Positions 26,488 through 35,169 of a stretch of DNA of 64,000 nt are shown one piece after another. The translations under genes were made by a program, and so were the position numbers. The notes beneath the pieces are model-generated. The model was not told where the DNA came from and searched no databases. It saw nothing but the letters and a program-made list of their open reading frames with translations. Source of the stretch: Alphaproteobacteria bacterium (GTDB lineage Bacteria > Pseudomonadota > Alphaproteobacteria > Elsterales > Elsteraceae); NCBI GenBank assembly GCA_013298565.1, contig JAAFIC010000006.1:1-64000 (forward strand). Direction: 5' to 3'. Position 1 is the stretch's first letter. Every line of letters starts with the position of its first letter.

Positions 26488-27963
26488 CTAGAGGCTTTCC
26501 GGTTGAGAGTGCGAGAGGCTTTTGAGGGCGGCCAGCGCCCGGTCGCGCCCAAAGCTCAAATCGACGATCGGGCGGGGATAGGTTTGCCCGAGCAAGAGTT
26601 GCGCGCTGCGGAGCACCAACGGCGGCGCATCCCAGGGTTTATGAATGAAGGCATTCGGTAAATGCTGCAATTCAGGCACCCAGCGCCGCACATAGGCCCC
26701 GTCGGGGTCGAATTTTTCGCCCTGAAGCACGGGGTTGAAGATGCGGAAGTAGGGCGCAGCATCGGCCCCGCACCCGGCAACCCACTGCCAACTGGCGGGA
26801 TTGCTGGCGGGATCAGCATCCACCAGCGTATCCCAGAACCACGCCTCCCCGGCCTGCCAGGGCTGGAGCAGATGCTTCACTAAGAACGAGCCAACGAGCA
26901 TCCGAACACGGTTGTGCATCCAGCCCGTGTGCCAAAGTTGGCGCATCCCCGCGTCGATGATCGGGTAGCCGGTTTGCCCGCGCTGCCAAGCGTGCAAGGC
27001 TGGGGCGTTGGGCTGCCAAGGGAAATTTTCGTACTGAGATCGTAACGGGCGTTGCGGTATCTCGGGATATTGATATAGCAGATGATAACTGAATTCCCGC
27101 CACCCAAGCTCCCGCGCGAAAGTTTCGGGGCCACGCTCACTCATCTGGCCGTGGCACGCCTGATCGAGCGCGGCCCAAATTTGGCGCGGGCTGATTTCGC
27201 CGAAACGAAGGTGGGGGGAGAGGGCGCTGGTGCCGCTTGTATCCGGGCGGTCGCGCGCGTCAGCGTAGGCGCTTAGGCGCGCCTCCAGAAATCCCTCAAG
27301 CCGCGCAAAAGCGCCGGCAGAACCAGGGGTCCAGGTTTCGCGCATTCCCCCCGCCCAATCGGGTGCGGTTGGGCGCAAATCCCAGGTTTCCAACGCTTCC
27401 GAATGAACCGCAGGCGGCGCGGGTAGGCGAAGAGGCGCGGGGGTTGGCAGGGGCGGGCGGGCGGCTGCGAGCGGGCGGGCGACGCGCCAAAAGGCAGTGA
27501 AGACCTGGAACGGTTTGCCTTGCCCGGTTTTCACCTCCCAAGGCTCTACCAATAGCAAACTATTGCTGCTTTCCACGGAAACGCCTTGGGCGGTTAGCGC
27601 GGATTTCAGAGCCGTATCGCGCGCAATCGCAGCGGCTTCGTACTGCCGGTTCCAATAAAGGTGCCGCGCCCCGGTTTCGGCCATCAGTGCGGGCAACAGC
27701 GTTTCCGCCGCCCCGCGTCGCAGAATCAGGGGAATGGCATAAGCGGCCAGCGCCTCGGCAAGTCGGCTCAGGCTATGGTGTAGCCACCAGCGCGCGGCCC
27801 CGCTGAACGCTCGGCTGCTGGTTTTTGTTTCGTCTAAGCAATAAAGCGCTATCACCGGGTGTCCATCGGCTTTAGCGCGGGCTAGGGCGGCGGTCAGCGC
27901 CGGATTATCCCCGATCCGCAGATCCTGACGAAACCAAACGAGAAGAGGCAAGGGAGCGGTCAC
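26488..27963 (-). CDS. phrB: deoxyribodipyrimidine photolyase
   Basis: Light-driven repair of UV pyrimidine dimers, with FAD as catalytic cofactor. The product is 491 aa. The antenna domain starts LVWFRQDLRIGDNPAL, and the FAD domain has TSALSPHLRFGEISPRQ, ELGWREFSYHLLYQYP, HAWQRGQTGYPIIDAGMRQL, TGWMHNRVRM and SNPASWQWVAGCGADAAPYFRIFNP, all canonical for class I CPD photolyases. The start is GTG at 27963 with GGAT upstream. An EcfG-type promoter lies about 90 bases upstream, so the four-gene unit is probably a stress operon. Confidence 0.96.
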   Translation of the reverse strand: MTAPLPLLVWFRQDLRIGDNPALTAALARAKADGHPVIALYCLDETKTSSRAFSGAARWWLHHSLSRLAEALAAYAIPLILRRGAAETLLPALMAETGARHLYWNRQYEAAAIARDTALKSALTAQGVSVESSNSLLLVEPWEVKTGQGKPFQVFTAFWRVARPLAAARPPLPTPAPLRLPAPPAVHSEALETWDLRPTAPDWAGGMRETWTPGSAGAFARLEGFLEARLSAYADARDRPDTSGTSALSPHLRFGEISPRQIWAALDQACHGQMSERGPETFARELGWREFSYHLLYQYPEIPQRPLRSQYENFPWQPNAPALHAWQRGQTGYPIIDAGMRQLWHTGWMHNRVRMLVGSFLVKHLLQPWQAGEAWFWDTLVDADPASNPASWQWVAGCGADAAPYFRIFNPVLQGEKFDPDGAYVRRWVPELQHLPNAFIHKPWDAPPLVLRSAQLLLGQTYPRPIVDLSFGRDRALAALKSLSHSQPESL

Positions 27964-28050
27964 GAATAATCCAAACTTTCGGCTGTCTGTTCTTTTGTTC
28001 GGCGGCGACGGGCTGCCGGATCACCCCAAATCCGTCGGGGGGTGCGGATC

Positions 28051-28076
28051 AACGAAGCGTAACCTTGCCGGGTTCC
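28051..28076 (-). promoter_or_regulatory. sigma-EcfG-type promoter of the phr operon
   Basis: On the minus strand GGAAC (28076-28072), 17 bases, then CGTT (28054-28051), an exact match to the general stress consensus. It lies in the intergenic gap upstream of phr in the right direction. The leader that follows can fold partly (GGATC elements around 28019-28050). Confidence 0.6.
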
Positions 28077-28156
28077 GAAACGAACTCCATCTTAGTGTAA
28101 TGATTGGCACGGCAAACTATCGCTGCCAACACGCCCTTTCTACGGAAGAGACGCGT

Positions 28157-29104
28157 ATGCCCCTTTATCGCTCCCGCCCTTGGGCTTTGCCCGCCTCTGC
28201 CGTAACCCCCGAAAGCCTGTTTATGAACCGGCGCAGCCTGTTGCAGGCGATTAGCACTATGCCGCTGCTGGCGGCGGGCGCGAGTCTGCTAGCACCGGGT
28301 AACGCGCTTGCGGCGGGTTATCCTTACCCGCGCAGCAGTGCTTATCCGCCAGAGCGGGCCGAAACGCCGGAAAATCTAGCGACGACGTATAATAATTTCT
28401 ACGAATTCGGCACGTCCAAATCAGTCGCCGCCGCCGCGCAAGCGCTTAAACCAAGCCCGTGGAAAATGGTGCTCGACGGCATGGTGGAAAAGCCGCTGAC
28501 GTTTGATGCGGAAGAGTTGATTGCGCGAATGCCGTTGGAAGAGCGCGTGTACCGCTTGCGCTGTGTCGAAGCCTGGTCGGCGGTCATCCCCTGGACCGGC
28601 TTCCCGCTCGCGGCCCTCGTGAAACTGGCCCAGCCGACGGCAGCGGCAAAATATGTGCGCTTCGAGACGTTCCTTGACTCCAGCATGGCCCCCGGCCAGC
28701 GGCAATTCTGGCAACCCTGGCCCTATGTGGAAGGCGTAACGATTGCCGAGGCAACCAACGATCTCGCCTTTATTGCTACCGGGGCCTATGGCAAGCCGCT
28801 GCCCAAACAGATGGGCGCGCCCATTCGGCTCGTGCTGCCGTGGAAATATGGCTTCAAGTCGATCAAATCAATTGTGAAAGTAACCTTCACTGATAAGCGC
28901 CCGGTGAGTTATTGGGAGCAGCTTCAGGCCAGCGAGTATGGGTTTTGGGCGAACGTGAACCCGGAAGTCGCGCACCCGCGCTGGAGCCAAGCCAGCGAGC
29001 GCACCTTGACCGGCGAGCGCGTTCCCACTCGGCTGTTCAATGGCTATGGCGCGTGGGTGGCGGACCTCTATAAGGGCCTTGAGAGGGAAAGACTGTACAT
29101 ATGA
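28157..29104 (+). CDS. msrP: periplasmic methionine-sulfoxide reductase catalytic subunit MsrP
   Basis: Molybdopterin enzyme (formerly YedY) that repairs oxidised methionines in periplasmic proteins. The 315-residue product from ATG 28157 (GGAAGAG upstream) begins with a short segment and then MNRRSLLQAISTMPLLAAGASLL, a twin-arginine signal. The molybdenum-ligating Cys is in RLRCVEAWSAVIPWTG (about 138). FWQPWPYVEG and PWKYGFKSIKSIV are family landmarks. The usual partner heme subunit msrQ is not beside it. It is divergent from the photolyase operon, so the intergenic region may serve both. Confidence 0.93.
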   Translation: MPLYRSRPWALPASAVTPESLFMNRRSLLQAISTMPLLAAGASLLAPGNALAAGYPYPRSSAYPPERAETPENLATTYNNFYEFGTSKSVAAAAQALKPSPWKMVLDGMVEKPLTFDAEELIARMPLEERVYRLRCVEAWSAVIPWTGFPLAALVKLAQPTAAAKYVRFETFLDSSMAPGQRQFWQPWPYVEGVTIAEATNDLAFIATGAYGKPLPKQMGAPIRLVLPWKYGFKSIKSIVKVTFTDKRPVSYWEQLQASEYGFWANVNPEVAHPRWSQASERTLTGERVPTRLFNGYGAWVADLYKGLERERLYI

Positions 29105-29263
29105 TCGCCCGAAACCTAGGCGCTGCCTGCGGCTTTCGGCGGCATTTGCGGAAAAAACGAGCAATGTTCAGATAAAATCCACCAAAATTGCGTCATCCTC
29201 TTGCGAGTTTCGCGGCTTCAACGCATCGTTGTTGCGGGAGCTTCACCACAAAAGGGGGGACGC

Positions 29264-30700
29264 ATGGCCGACACCGCAGCACACCACCCCATCTTCGACG
29301 AGATGCGGGGTTTGGATGGAATTATCCGTCCGTCTTTTTCCGGCATCGACAACTGGTTATCGACTATGCCGGAGGGCGAACATGGCCGTATGCAGTTGCA
29401 GGCCGATCTTTTATACGAACGCATGGGCATTACCTTCGGCTCCTATGGGGCCGCAGGAGGGCACGAACGCTCGATTCCCTTCGATCTTATTCCGCGCGTC
29501 TTAGGCAAATCGGAATGGGATACGCTGGAGGCGGGTTTGCGCCAGCGCGTGCGGGCGCTGAATGCTTTTATGCACGACGCCTATCATCGGCGGGATATTT
29601 GCCGCGCCGGAAAAATCCCGGAAGCGCAGATTGTGCGGAACGATCAGTTCTTGTCGGTCATGCAGGATTTCGATCTGCCTGGCAGCATTTATGCCCATAT
29701 CTGCGGAATTGATATAGTCCGGGTCTCCGAGGGCCAGTTCTACGTTCTGGAAGACAATTGCCGCGTGCCGTCTGGCGTGTCCTACATGCTGGAAAACCGC
29801 GAAGTGATGATGCGCCTCGTGCCGTCGCTGTTTACGCAGCAACGGATTTTGCCCGTCGCGCAATATGCCGAAGAGCTGTTGAACACGCTAAAAGCAACCG
29901 CGTTCCCTGCTGCCAGCAACGATCCGAACGTCGTGCTGCTCACCCCCGGCTCCTACAATAGCGCTTATTTCGAGCACGCCTTTCTGGCCGATGAAATGGG
30001 TGTGGAGTTGGTGAAGGGTACCGATTTGTTCGTCGATGACCATAAGGTCTATATGCGAACCCCGCGTGGCCCAAAGCAGGTGGATGTTATCTACCGCCGT
30101 GTCGATGACGTGTTCTTGGACCCGCTGGCGTTCCGGGCCGACTCGATGCTGGGCGTGCCGGGGCTAATTGGGGCGTACCGGGCGGGTAATATCTCGCTTG
30201 CCAATGCCTGCGGCACGGGGATTGCCGACGATAAGGCCACTTATTGTTATGTGCCCGATATGATCCGCTTCTACCTGGGTGAAGAGCCGATTTTGCAGAA
30301 CGTGCCAACCTATCGGTGTTCCGAGCCGCAGGACTTGGCCTATGTGAAGGAAAATCTGAAGGAACTCGTGGTCAAGGAAGTCCACGGCTCTGGCGGCGCG
30401 GGCATGTTGGTTGGCCCGACCTCGACGAAAGCCGAGATCGAGACGTTCAAGGAAAGGCTGCTGGCCGACCCGGCTAACTTCATCGCGCAACCCACCTTGT
30501 CGCTCAGTACCTGCCCCACCTTTGTGGAAGAAGGGATTGCGCCGCGCCATGTGGATTTGCGCCCCTTTGTGCTGTCGGGGGAGCGAATCACGATCATGCC
30601 CGGTGGATTAACCCGCGTGGCCCTCAAAAAAGGGTCGCTCGTGGTGAATTCCAGCCAAGGCGGCGGTACCAAGGATACTTGGGTGCTCGCGGATCATTGA
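29264..30700 (+). CDS. circularly permuted ATP-grasp protein of the Anbu cluster
   Basis: A 478-residue member of the circularly permuted ATP-grasp family (CP_ATPgrasp_1). The ATG at 29264 is preceded by AGGGGGGA. Landmarks are MNAFMHDAYH-like LNAFMHDAYHRRDI, VLEDNCRVPSGVSYMLENR, LANACGTGIADDKATYCYVP and KEVHGSGGAGMLVGP. ATP-grasp enzymes join a carboxylate to an amine via acyl phosphate, so it may make a peptide or amide bond. It is first in the four-gene cluster with alpha-E, transglutaminase and Anbu, all in one direction with short gaps. The substrate is unknown. Confidence 0.92.
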   Translation: MADTAAHHPIFDEMRGLDGIIRPSFSGIDNWLSTMPEGEHGRMQLQADLLYERMGITFGSYGAAGGHERSIPFDLIPRVLGKSEWDTLEAGLRQRVRALNAFMHDAYHRRDICRAGKIPEAQIVRNDQFLSVMQDFDLPGSIYAHICGIDIVRVSEGQFYVLEDNCRVPSGVSYMLENREVMMRLVPSLFTQQRILPVAQYAEELLNTLKATAFPAASNDPNVVLLTPGSYNSAYFEHAFLADEMGVELVKGTDLFVDDHKVYMRTPRGPKQVDVIYRRVDDVFLDPLAFRADSMLGVPGLIGAYRAGNISLANACGTGIADDKATYCYVPDMIRFYLGEEPILQNVPTYRCSEPQDLAYVKENLKELVVKEVHGSGGAGMLVGPTSTKAEIETFKERLLADPANFIAQPTLSLSTCPTFVEEGIAPRHVDLRPFVLSGERITIMPGGLTRVALKKGSLVVNSSQGGGTKDTWVLADH

Positions 30701-30715
30701 TAGGAAGGGCGTAGG

Positions 30716-31651
30716 ATGCTGAGTAGCACCGCAGGAAATGTGTATTGGATGGGGCGTCATATCGAGCGCGCCACCAATTCTGCCCGCATGTTGGAAGCCA
30801 CAAACCGGATGTGGCTCATGGCAGGCGGCAGTCGGGAATGGCAATCGCTGGCCATGGCCTTTGGGCTGGATGAGAAGTTTGAACAGAAATACCCCGAACG
30901 CTCGGTAGGGGATTTCGTCACCTTCATGGGGGTAGATAGCGGCAATTCGTCTAGCATCGCCGCGTCTATTCAAGCGGCGCGCAATAACGCCCGGTCGGAG
31001 CGGAATAATCTGACCGTTTCGGTGTGGGAATATCTCAACGAAGCCTCCATCCAGTTGCGCGAGAAGTTGGATAAACCGCTAACGGGCAGCGCTATTCAGG
31101 ATTTTTTGGACTGGACCAAGCGCCAGATGATCCTGGTGGCGGGCGCGTGTGAAACTACCTTGCTGCGCGACGAAGCCTATTACTTCCTGTCGCTCGGCAC
31201 CTATATCGAGCGTGCCGACAATACCGCCCGCATTCTCGATTCGAAATATCACATCCTCTTGCCCCAGGGCGAGAAGGTGGGCGGCGGCGTTGATTACTAC
31301 CAGTGGACGGAAATTCTCAACTGCATCAATGCCCTGCGAACCTATCGCCGGGTCTATAGCAGCGCGGTGTTGCCGTGGCGCGTGGCGGAATTGATGATTT
31401 TGCGCTCCGATTTGCCGCGCTCCTTGCACTTTTGTTTAACCCAAATCATGGATAATCTTGACAGATTAGGCTTGGTCTATGGGACACGGCACGAGTGCCA
31501 TCGGCTTTGCGGGGTGCTGGCGTCGGGCCTGCGCTACGGCAAGGTCGATGATATTTTCGAGCGGGGCTTGCATGAGTTCCTGGTCGAATTCATTGATAAG
31601 AACAATGCCTTGGGGGCAGAGATTACGCGCAATTATCTCATCAACCCCTAA
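30716..31651 (+). CDS. alpha-E domain protein
   Basis: A 311-residue all-helical protein opening MLSSTAGNVYWMGRHIERA.N.AR, the invariant start of the alpha-E (DUF403) family. SLGTYIERADNTARILD (about 160-176) is the second repeat of the same pattern, and both contain conserved Glu-Arg pairs. It has no known catalytic activity; it accompanies the permuted ATP-grasp gene almost universally and may be its partner. GGAAGG precedes ATG 30716, and only 15 bases separate it from the upstream gene. Confidence 0.92.
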   Translation: MLSSTAGNVYWMGRHIERATNSARMLEATNRMWLMAGGSREWQSLAMAFGLDEKFEQKYPERSVGDFVTFMGVDSGNSSSIAASIQAARNNARSERNNLTVSVWEYLNEASIQLREKLDKPLTGSAIQDFLDWTKRQMILVAGACETTLLRDEAYYFLSLGTYIERADNTARILDSKYHILLPQGEKVGGGVDYYQWTEILNCINALRTYRRVYSSAVLPWRVAELMILRSDLPRSLHFCLTQIMDNLDRLGLVYGTRHECHRLCGVLASGLRYGKVDDIFERGLHEFLVEFIDKNNALGAEITRNYLINP

Positions 31652-31677
31652 CCTTGCCTGGAATAAGGAGCCTTCTT

Positions 31678-32547
31678 GTGGCCTCCCGTCTGATCCTGGA
31701 TATTACGCATCGCACCCGCTATCGGTTTGATGGACCGACGACGGCAGTGCAGTATTTGCGCCTATCTCCTGGGAACAGCGGGGGCCAGAAGGTGCATTCC
31801 TGGGTAGTGGATGCGCCGGGCGATCTGTTTCCTTGGCGCGACGGGCATCGTAATCTCGTTCACAGCCTTTATATTCACGAACCGTTAAGCGAAATCGAAC
31901 TGGTGGCGCGGGGGCGGGTTGAAACGGTCGATCAATCCGGTGTGATAGGCGAGGATGGGGCGGGTGCCTTACCGCCGGACTATTGGCTGCGGGAAGGGCC
32001 GCTGACGGGCCTTGGCTCGGGAGTTTTGGGGCAGCAGTTGCGGGCGTTCATTCGTGATGTTACCCGGCACCGCCCGGCGCAGCGGCTGGATTTTCTGCAC
32101 GAACTGCTGCGGGTGATTGTCGATAAGCTGCCCTATAAAACGGGCGTAACGGCAGTGGGCACCACTGCGGCAGAAGCGCTGGCCCTAGGCGCTGGCGTGT
32201 GCCAGGACCATGCCCATCTCTTCATTACGGTGGCGCGGGCCAATGGCATTCCGGCGCGGTATGTGAGCGGCTACTTGCTCTCGGGGTCGATTTCCGGGCC
32301 GCAAGACGTGGGGCACGCCTGGGCGGAAGCCTATGTGCCGAACTTAGGCTGGGTTGGGTTCGATGCCTCGAACGGCATTTGCCCCACCGCCTCTTACGTG
32401 CGGGTTGCAATGGGGATTGATTATACTGACGGCTGCCCCGTGCGCGGTGTGCGCGGTGGTGGTGGCGGCGAGACCTTGGCGGTGAATGTTTCCGTCTCGC
32501 CACTGGAACGCAGGCCCTATGGCCCCTATACTGCGACGCAACAGTAA
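31678..32547 (+). CDS. transglutaminase-like cysteine protease/amidase
   Basis: A 289-residue protein with an N-terminal beta domain (ILDITHRTRYRFDGP.. through RVETVD, about 4-85) and a transglutaminase-like core. Its nucleophile Cys is in GAGVCQDHAHLFI (about 174), the His in VGHAWAEAYVP, and the Asp in GWVGFDASNG. The start is GTG 31678 with AAGGAG upstream. Bacterial members of this type are thought to hydrolyse or form amide bonds in peptides. Its place between alpha-E and Anbu suggests it processes the same substrate. Confidence 0.92.
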   Translation: MASRLILDITHRTRYRFDGPTTAVQYLRLSPGNSGGQKVHSWVVDAPGDLFPWRDGHRNLVHSLYIHEPLSEIELVARGRVETVDQSGVIGEDGAGALPPDYWLREGPLTGLGSGVLGQQLRAFIRDVTRHRPAQRLDFLHELLRVIVDKLPYKTGVTAVGTTAAEALALGAGVCQDHAHLFITVARANGIPARYVSGYLLSGSISGPQDVGHAWAEAYVPNLGWVGFDASNGICPTASYVRVAMGIDYTDGCPVRGVRGGGGGETLAVNVSVSPLERRPYGPYTATQQ

Positions 32548-32564
32548 CAAATTCAGAAAAAATA

Positions 32565-33302
32565 ATGACCTATTGCCTTGGAATGCTCCTGCGGGAGGGA
32601 CTCGTGATGCTGTCGGACTCGCGCACCAACGCGGGGATTGATCAGATTTCCATCTTCCGAAAAATGCGCGTTTGGGACGTGCCGGGGGATCGTACGGTTC
32701 TTATGGCGACCTCCGGTAATCTCGCCATCAGTCAATCGGTGGTGCATTACGTGAACGATGGTCTAGTGCTGCCGGGGCAAGACCAGCCGCGCACGATGAA
32801 GACCGTCCGTAATCTGTTTGAGGCGGCGCAGTTGGTCGGCGCGGCGATCCGCACAGTTCACCGCATTGATGGCGCGCGGCTGGAGGCGAAAGATGGCACC
32901 GGCTTTAGTGTTTCCTGCCTGCTCGGCGGGCAGATTGCGGGGGAGACACCGCGCCTCTTCCTGATCTATTCGGCAGGCAACTTCATTGAGGCCACGGCTG
33001 AAACGCCTTATTTCCAGATCGGTGAAACCAAATACGGCAAGCCTATTCTGGACCGCGCACTGAGGTATGATCTGGCGTTGACTCAGGCGATCAAGCTCGG
33101 GCTGATTTCGATGGACTCAACCCTGCGCTCCAATCTCTCAGTCGGCCTGCCGCTGGATTTAGTGCTCTACCGCACCGACGCGCTGCGCCTTGAAATGCAC
33201 CGAAGCATCGACGAGACCGACCCTTATTTCAACATTATCCGCCATCAATGGTCGGGTTCGTTGCAAAACGCCTTTGCGAGCCTGTCTGATCCGGTTTGGT
33301 GA
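32565..33302 (+). CDS. Anbu, ancestral-beta-subunit proteasome-like peptidase
   Basis: A 245-residue Ntn-hydrolase-fold protein related to HslV and proteasome beta subunits. It begins MTYCLGMLLREGLVMLSDSR, so removal of Met would expose Thr as the candidate N-terminal nucleophile. SDSRTNAGIDQISIFRKM matches the Anbu hallmark, and GKPILDRALRYDLALTQA lies in the C-terminal half. No unfoldase ATPase is nearby, so how it is fed is unclear. It ends the cluster, and a short gap (18 bases) joins it to the transglutaminase gene. Identification is firm, function is not. Confidence 0.93.
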   Translation: MTYCLGMLLREGLVMLSDSRTNAGIDQISIFRKMRVWDVPGDRTVLMATSGNLAISQSVVHYVNDGLVLPGQDQPRTMKTVRNLFEAAQLVGAAIRTVHRIDGARLEAKDGTGFSVSCLLGGQIAGETPRLFLIYSAGNFIEATAETPYFQIGETKYGKPILDRALRYDLALTQAIKLGLISMDSTLRSNLSVGLPLDLVLYRTDALRLEMHRSIDETDPYFNIIRHQWSGSLQNAFASLSDPVW

Positions 33303-33408
33303 GCCTTTCCTGACGCGCGGATGATTTACACTGGCTCGAAAACCTTTAACATAGGCCAAGTGGATAATCCGCGTAACATCGCCATAAGAGCGGTGACAGG
33401 GGGGCTGT

Positions 33409-35067
33409 TTGATACCTGGAGAAATAGCAGCCCCGCCGCCGCGCGGGGCCGGCAAAAGCCGCTATAACTCGTTCCGCATTATTGGTGGGGCGTCGTTGGG
33501 CGCAATGTTCGAGTGGTATGATTTTTATGTGTATGGCGCGTTGGCAACCGTGCTCGGCCATGTGTTTTTTCCGCCCATCGACGAGAATTTCGCCTTTTTC
33601 GCCAGCCTTGCCGCCTTTGGTGCGGGCTTTGCCGTGCGGCCCTTCGGCGCGCTGGTTTTCGGTTGGCTTGGCGATTATATCGGGCGGAAATATGCGTTTC
33701 TGCTAACTATTCTCGTGATGGGCACCTCGACCGCGCTGGTGGGATTACTGCCAACCTACGAGCAAATCGGCATTGCCGCGCCGATTTTGCTGATCCTGCT
33801 GCGGTTGGCTCAAGGCTTGGCGCTTGGCGGGGAGTATGGCGGGGCGGCTATTTTTGTGGCCGAGCACGCCCCGCCCAATCGGCGCGGCTTTCACACAAGT
33901 TGGATTCAGACAACGGCGACTTTGGGTTTTTGCATTTCGTTGCTGGTGGTGCTGCTCTGCCGCAGTGTGCTGTCGCCTGAAGAGTTTTTGGAGTGGGGTT
34001 GGCGGCTACCGTTTATCGCCTCCATCGTGCTGCTGGCGCTGTCGGTCTATATTCGGGTTCGCCTGCATGAATCACCCTTGTTTATGGACCTTAAGGCACG
34101 CGGCCAAACCTCGAAGCAGCCGATTAGCGATGCGCTCTTACGCTGGCGCAATCTGCGCTGGATGCTGCTGGCCTTGTTTGGGGCGACGGCGGGGCAGGCA
34201 GTGATTTGGTACGCCGGGCAATTTTACGTGTTGTTCTTTCTGCAAAGCACTCTAAAGCTGCCGCACGATACCGCGACGATGCTGGTGGCGGCGGGGCTGC
34301 TGTTGGGCACGCCCTTCGTGGTGTTGTTCGGTTATCTCTCTGATATTATTGGCCGGAAGCCGATTATGATTGCAGGCTGCTTGCTGGCAGCGTGCAGTTT
34401 CATTCCCGTGTTCAAGGGCCTGACGCTGGCGACCAACCCGGCCCTCGTGCGGGCAATGCAGACGGCCCCGATTGAAATTAGCGGCGATGGCTGCTCCGGT
34501 CTGCTCTGGCATAACGAGACGACGCGGTGCGACCTTGCCCGCGCGCAACTGGCCAGCGGCGGCATCCCTTATCGCTGGACTGCGGTACCGGGCGAGCTGC
34601 TGACGGTAAAAATCAATAACGTGACGCTACCGCTCGATGAAACGCTGACAGGGTTAACCGAAGCCTTGCGGGCCGCAGGCTACCCCGAGCGGGCGGACCC
34701 GGCGCAAATCAATCACCCTATGGCGATTGCCTTGCTGACGCTGCTGATGATCTTCGTTGCAATGGTTTATGGACCGATTGCAGCCTTTCTGGTCGAGCTT
34801 TTTCCAACGCGCGTGCGCTTTACCTCTCTCTCGTTGCCCTATCACCTGGGCAACGGCTGGTTTGGCGGGATGTTGCCGGTAATTGCCTTCGCTATGGTGT
34901 TGGAGACGGGGGATATTTACGCGGGCCTTTGGTACCCCATCGTCGTTGCGACGGCGTCGGCGGTGATCGGCATGTTGTTCTTAAGCGAAACCCATAACCG
35001 CAACCTCATGCGGGTAACGCACCCCGTTGGCTCGGTTTTGACGACACCGCCCCCCGCCGACAGATGA
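33409..35067 (+). CDS. MHS-family MFS transporter with large loop insertion
   Basis: A 552-residue inner-membrane symporter of the metabolite:H+ family. GGASLGAMFEWYDFYVYGAL (about 26-45), RPFGALVFGWLGDYIGRKYAF and RLAQGLALGGEYGGAAIFVAEHAP are classic MHS motifs. Between the eighth and ninth segments an insertion of about 95 residues (about 350-440) carries two Cys separated by about 15 residues (GDGCSG, TRCDLA). Some proteobacterial MHS proteins have a similar Cys-bearing loop. The start is TTG at 33409 with AGGGGGG upstream. The substrate is unknown, probably an organic acid or osmolyte. Confidence 0.88.
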   Translation: MIPGEIAAPPPRGAGKSRYNSFRIIGGASLGAMFEWYDFYVYGALATVLGHVFFPPIDENFAFFASLAAFGAGFAVRPFGALVFGWLGDYIGRKYAFLLTILVMGTSTALVGLLPTYEQIGIAAPILLILLRLAQGLALGGEYGGAAIFVAEHAPPNRRGFHTSWIQTTATLGFCISLLVVLLCRSVLSPEEFLEWGWRLPFIASIVLLALSVYIRVRLHESPLFMDLKARGQTSKQPISDALLRWRNLRWMLLALFGATAGQAVIWYAGQFYVLFFLQSTLKLPHDTATMLVAAGLLLGTPFVVLFGYLSDIIGRKPIMIAGCLLAACSFIPVFKGLTLATNPALVRAMQTAPIEISGDGCSGLLWHNETTRCDLARAQLASGGIPYRWTAVPGELLTVKINNVTLPLDETLTGLTEALRAAGYPERADPAQINHPMAIALLTLLMIFVAMVYGPIAAFLVELFPTRVRFTSLSLPYHLGNGWFGGMLPVIAFAMVLETGDIYAGLWYPIVVATASAVIGMLFLSETHNRNLMRVTHPVGSVLTTPPPADR

Positions 35068-35169
35068 TCGCCCTACAATGATCGCGCCGCGATGATCGAG
35101 ATTGTTTCAAAACGCCCGCTGTGGCACAAGGCGGAGCGTTTTTAGATGATGTGAAGGGAGTGAGGCAAG

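Noticed and set aside
33409-35067. MHS transporter as a gene fusion
   Set aside because: The extra segment lies within one continuous frame at a loop position also enlarged in other MHS proteins, so it is better viewed as a subfamily insertion.
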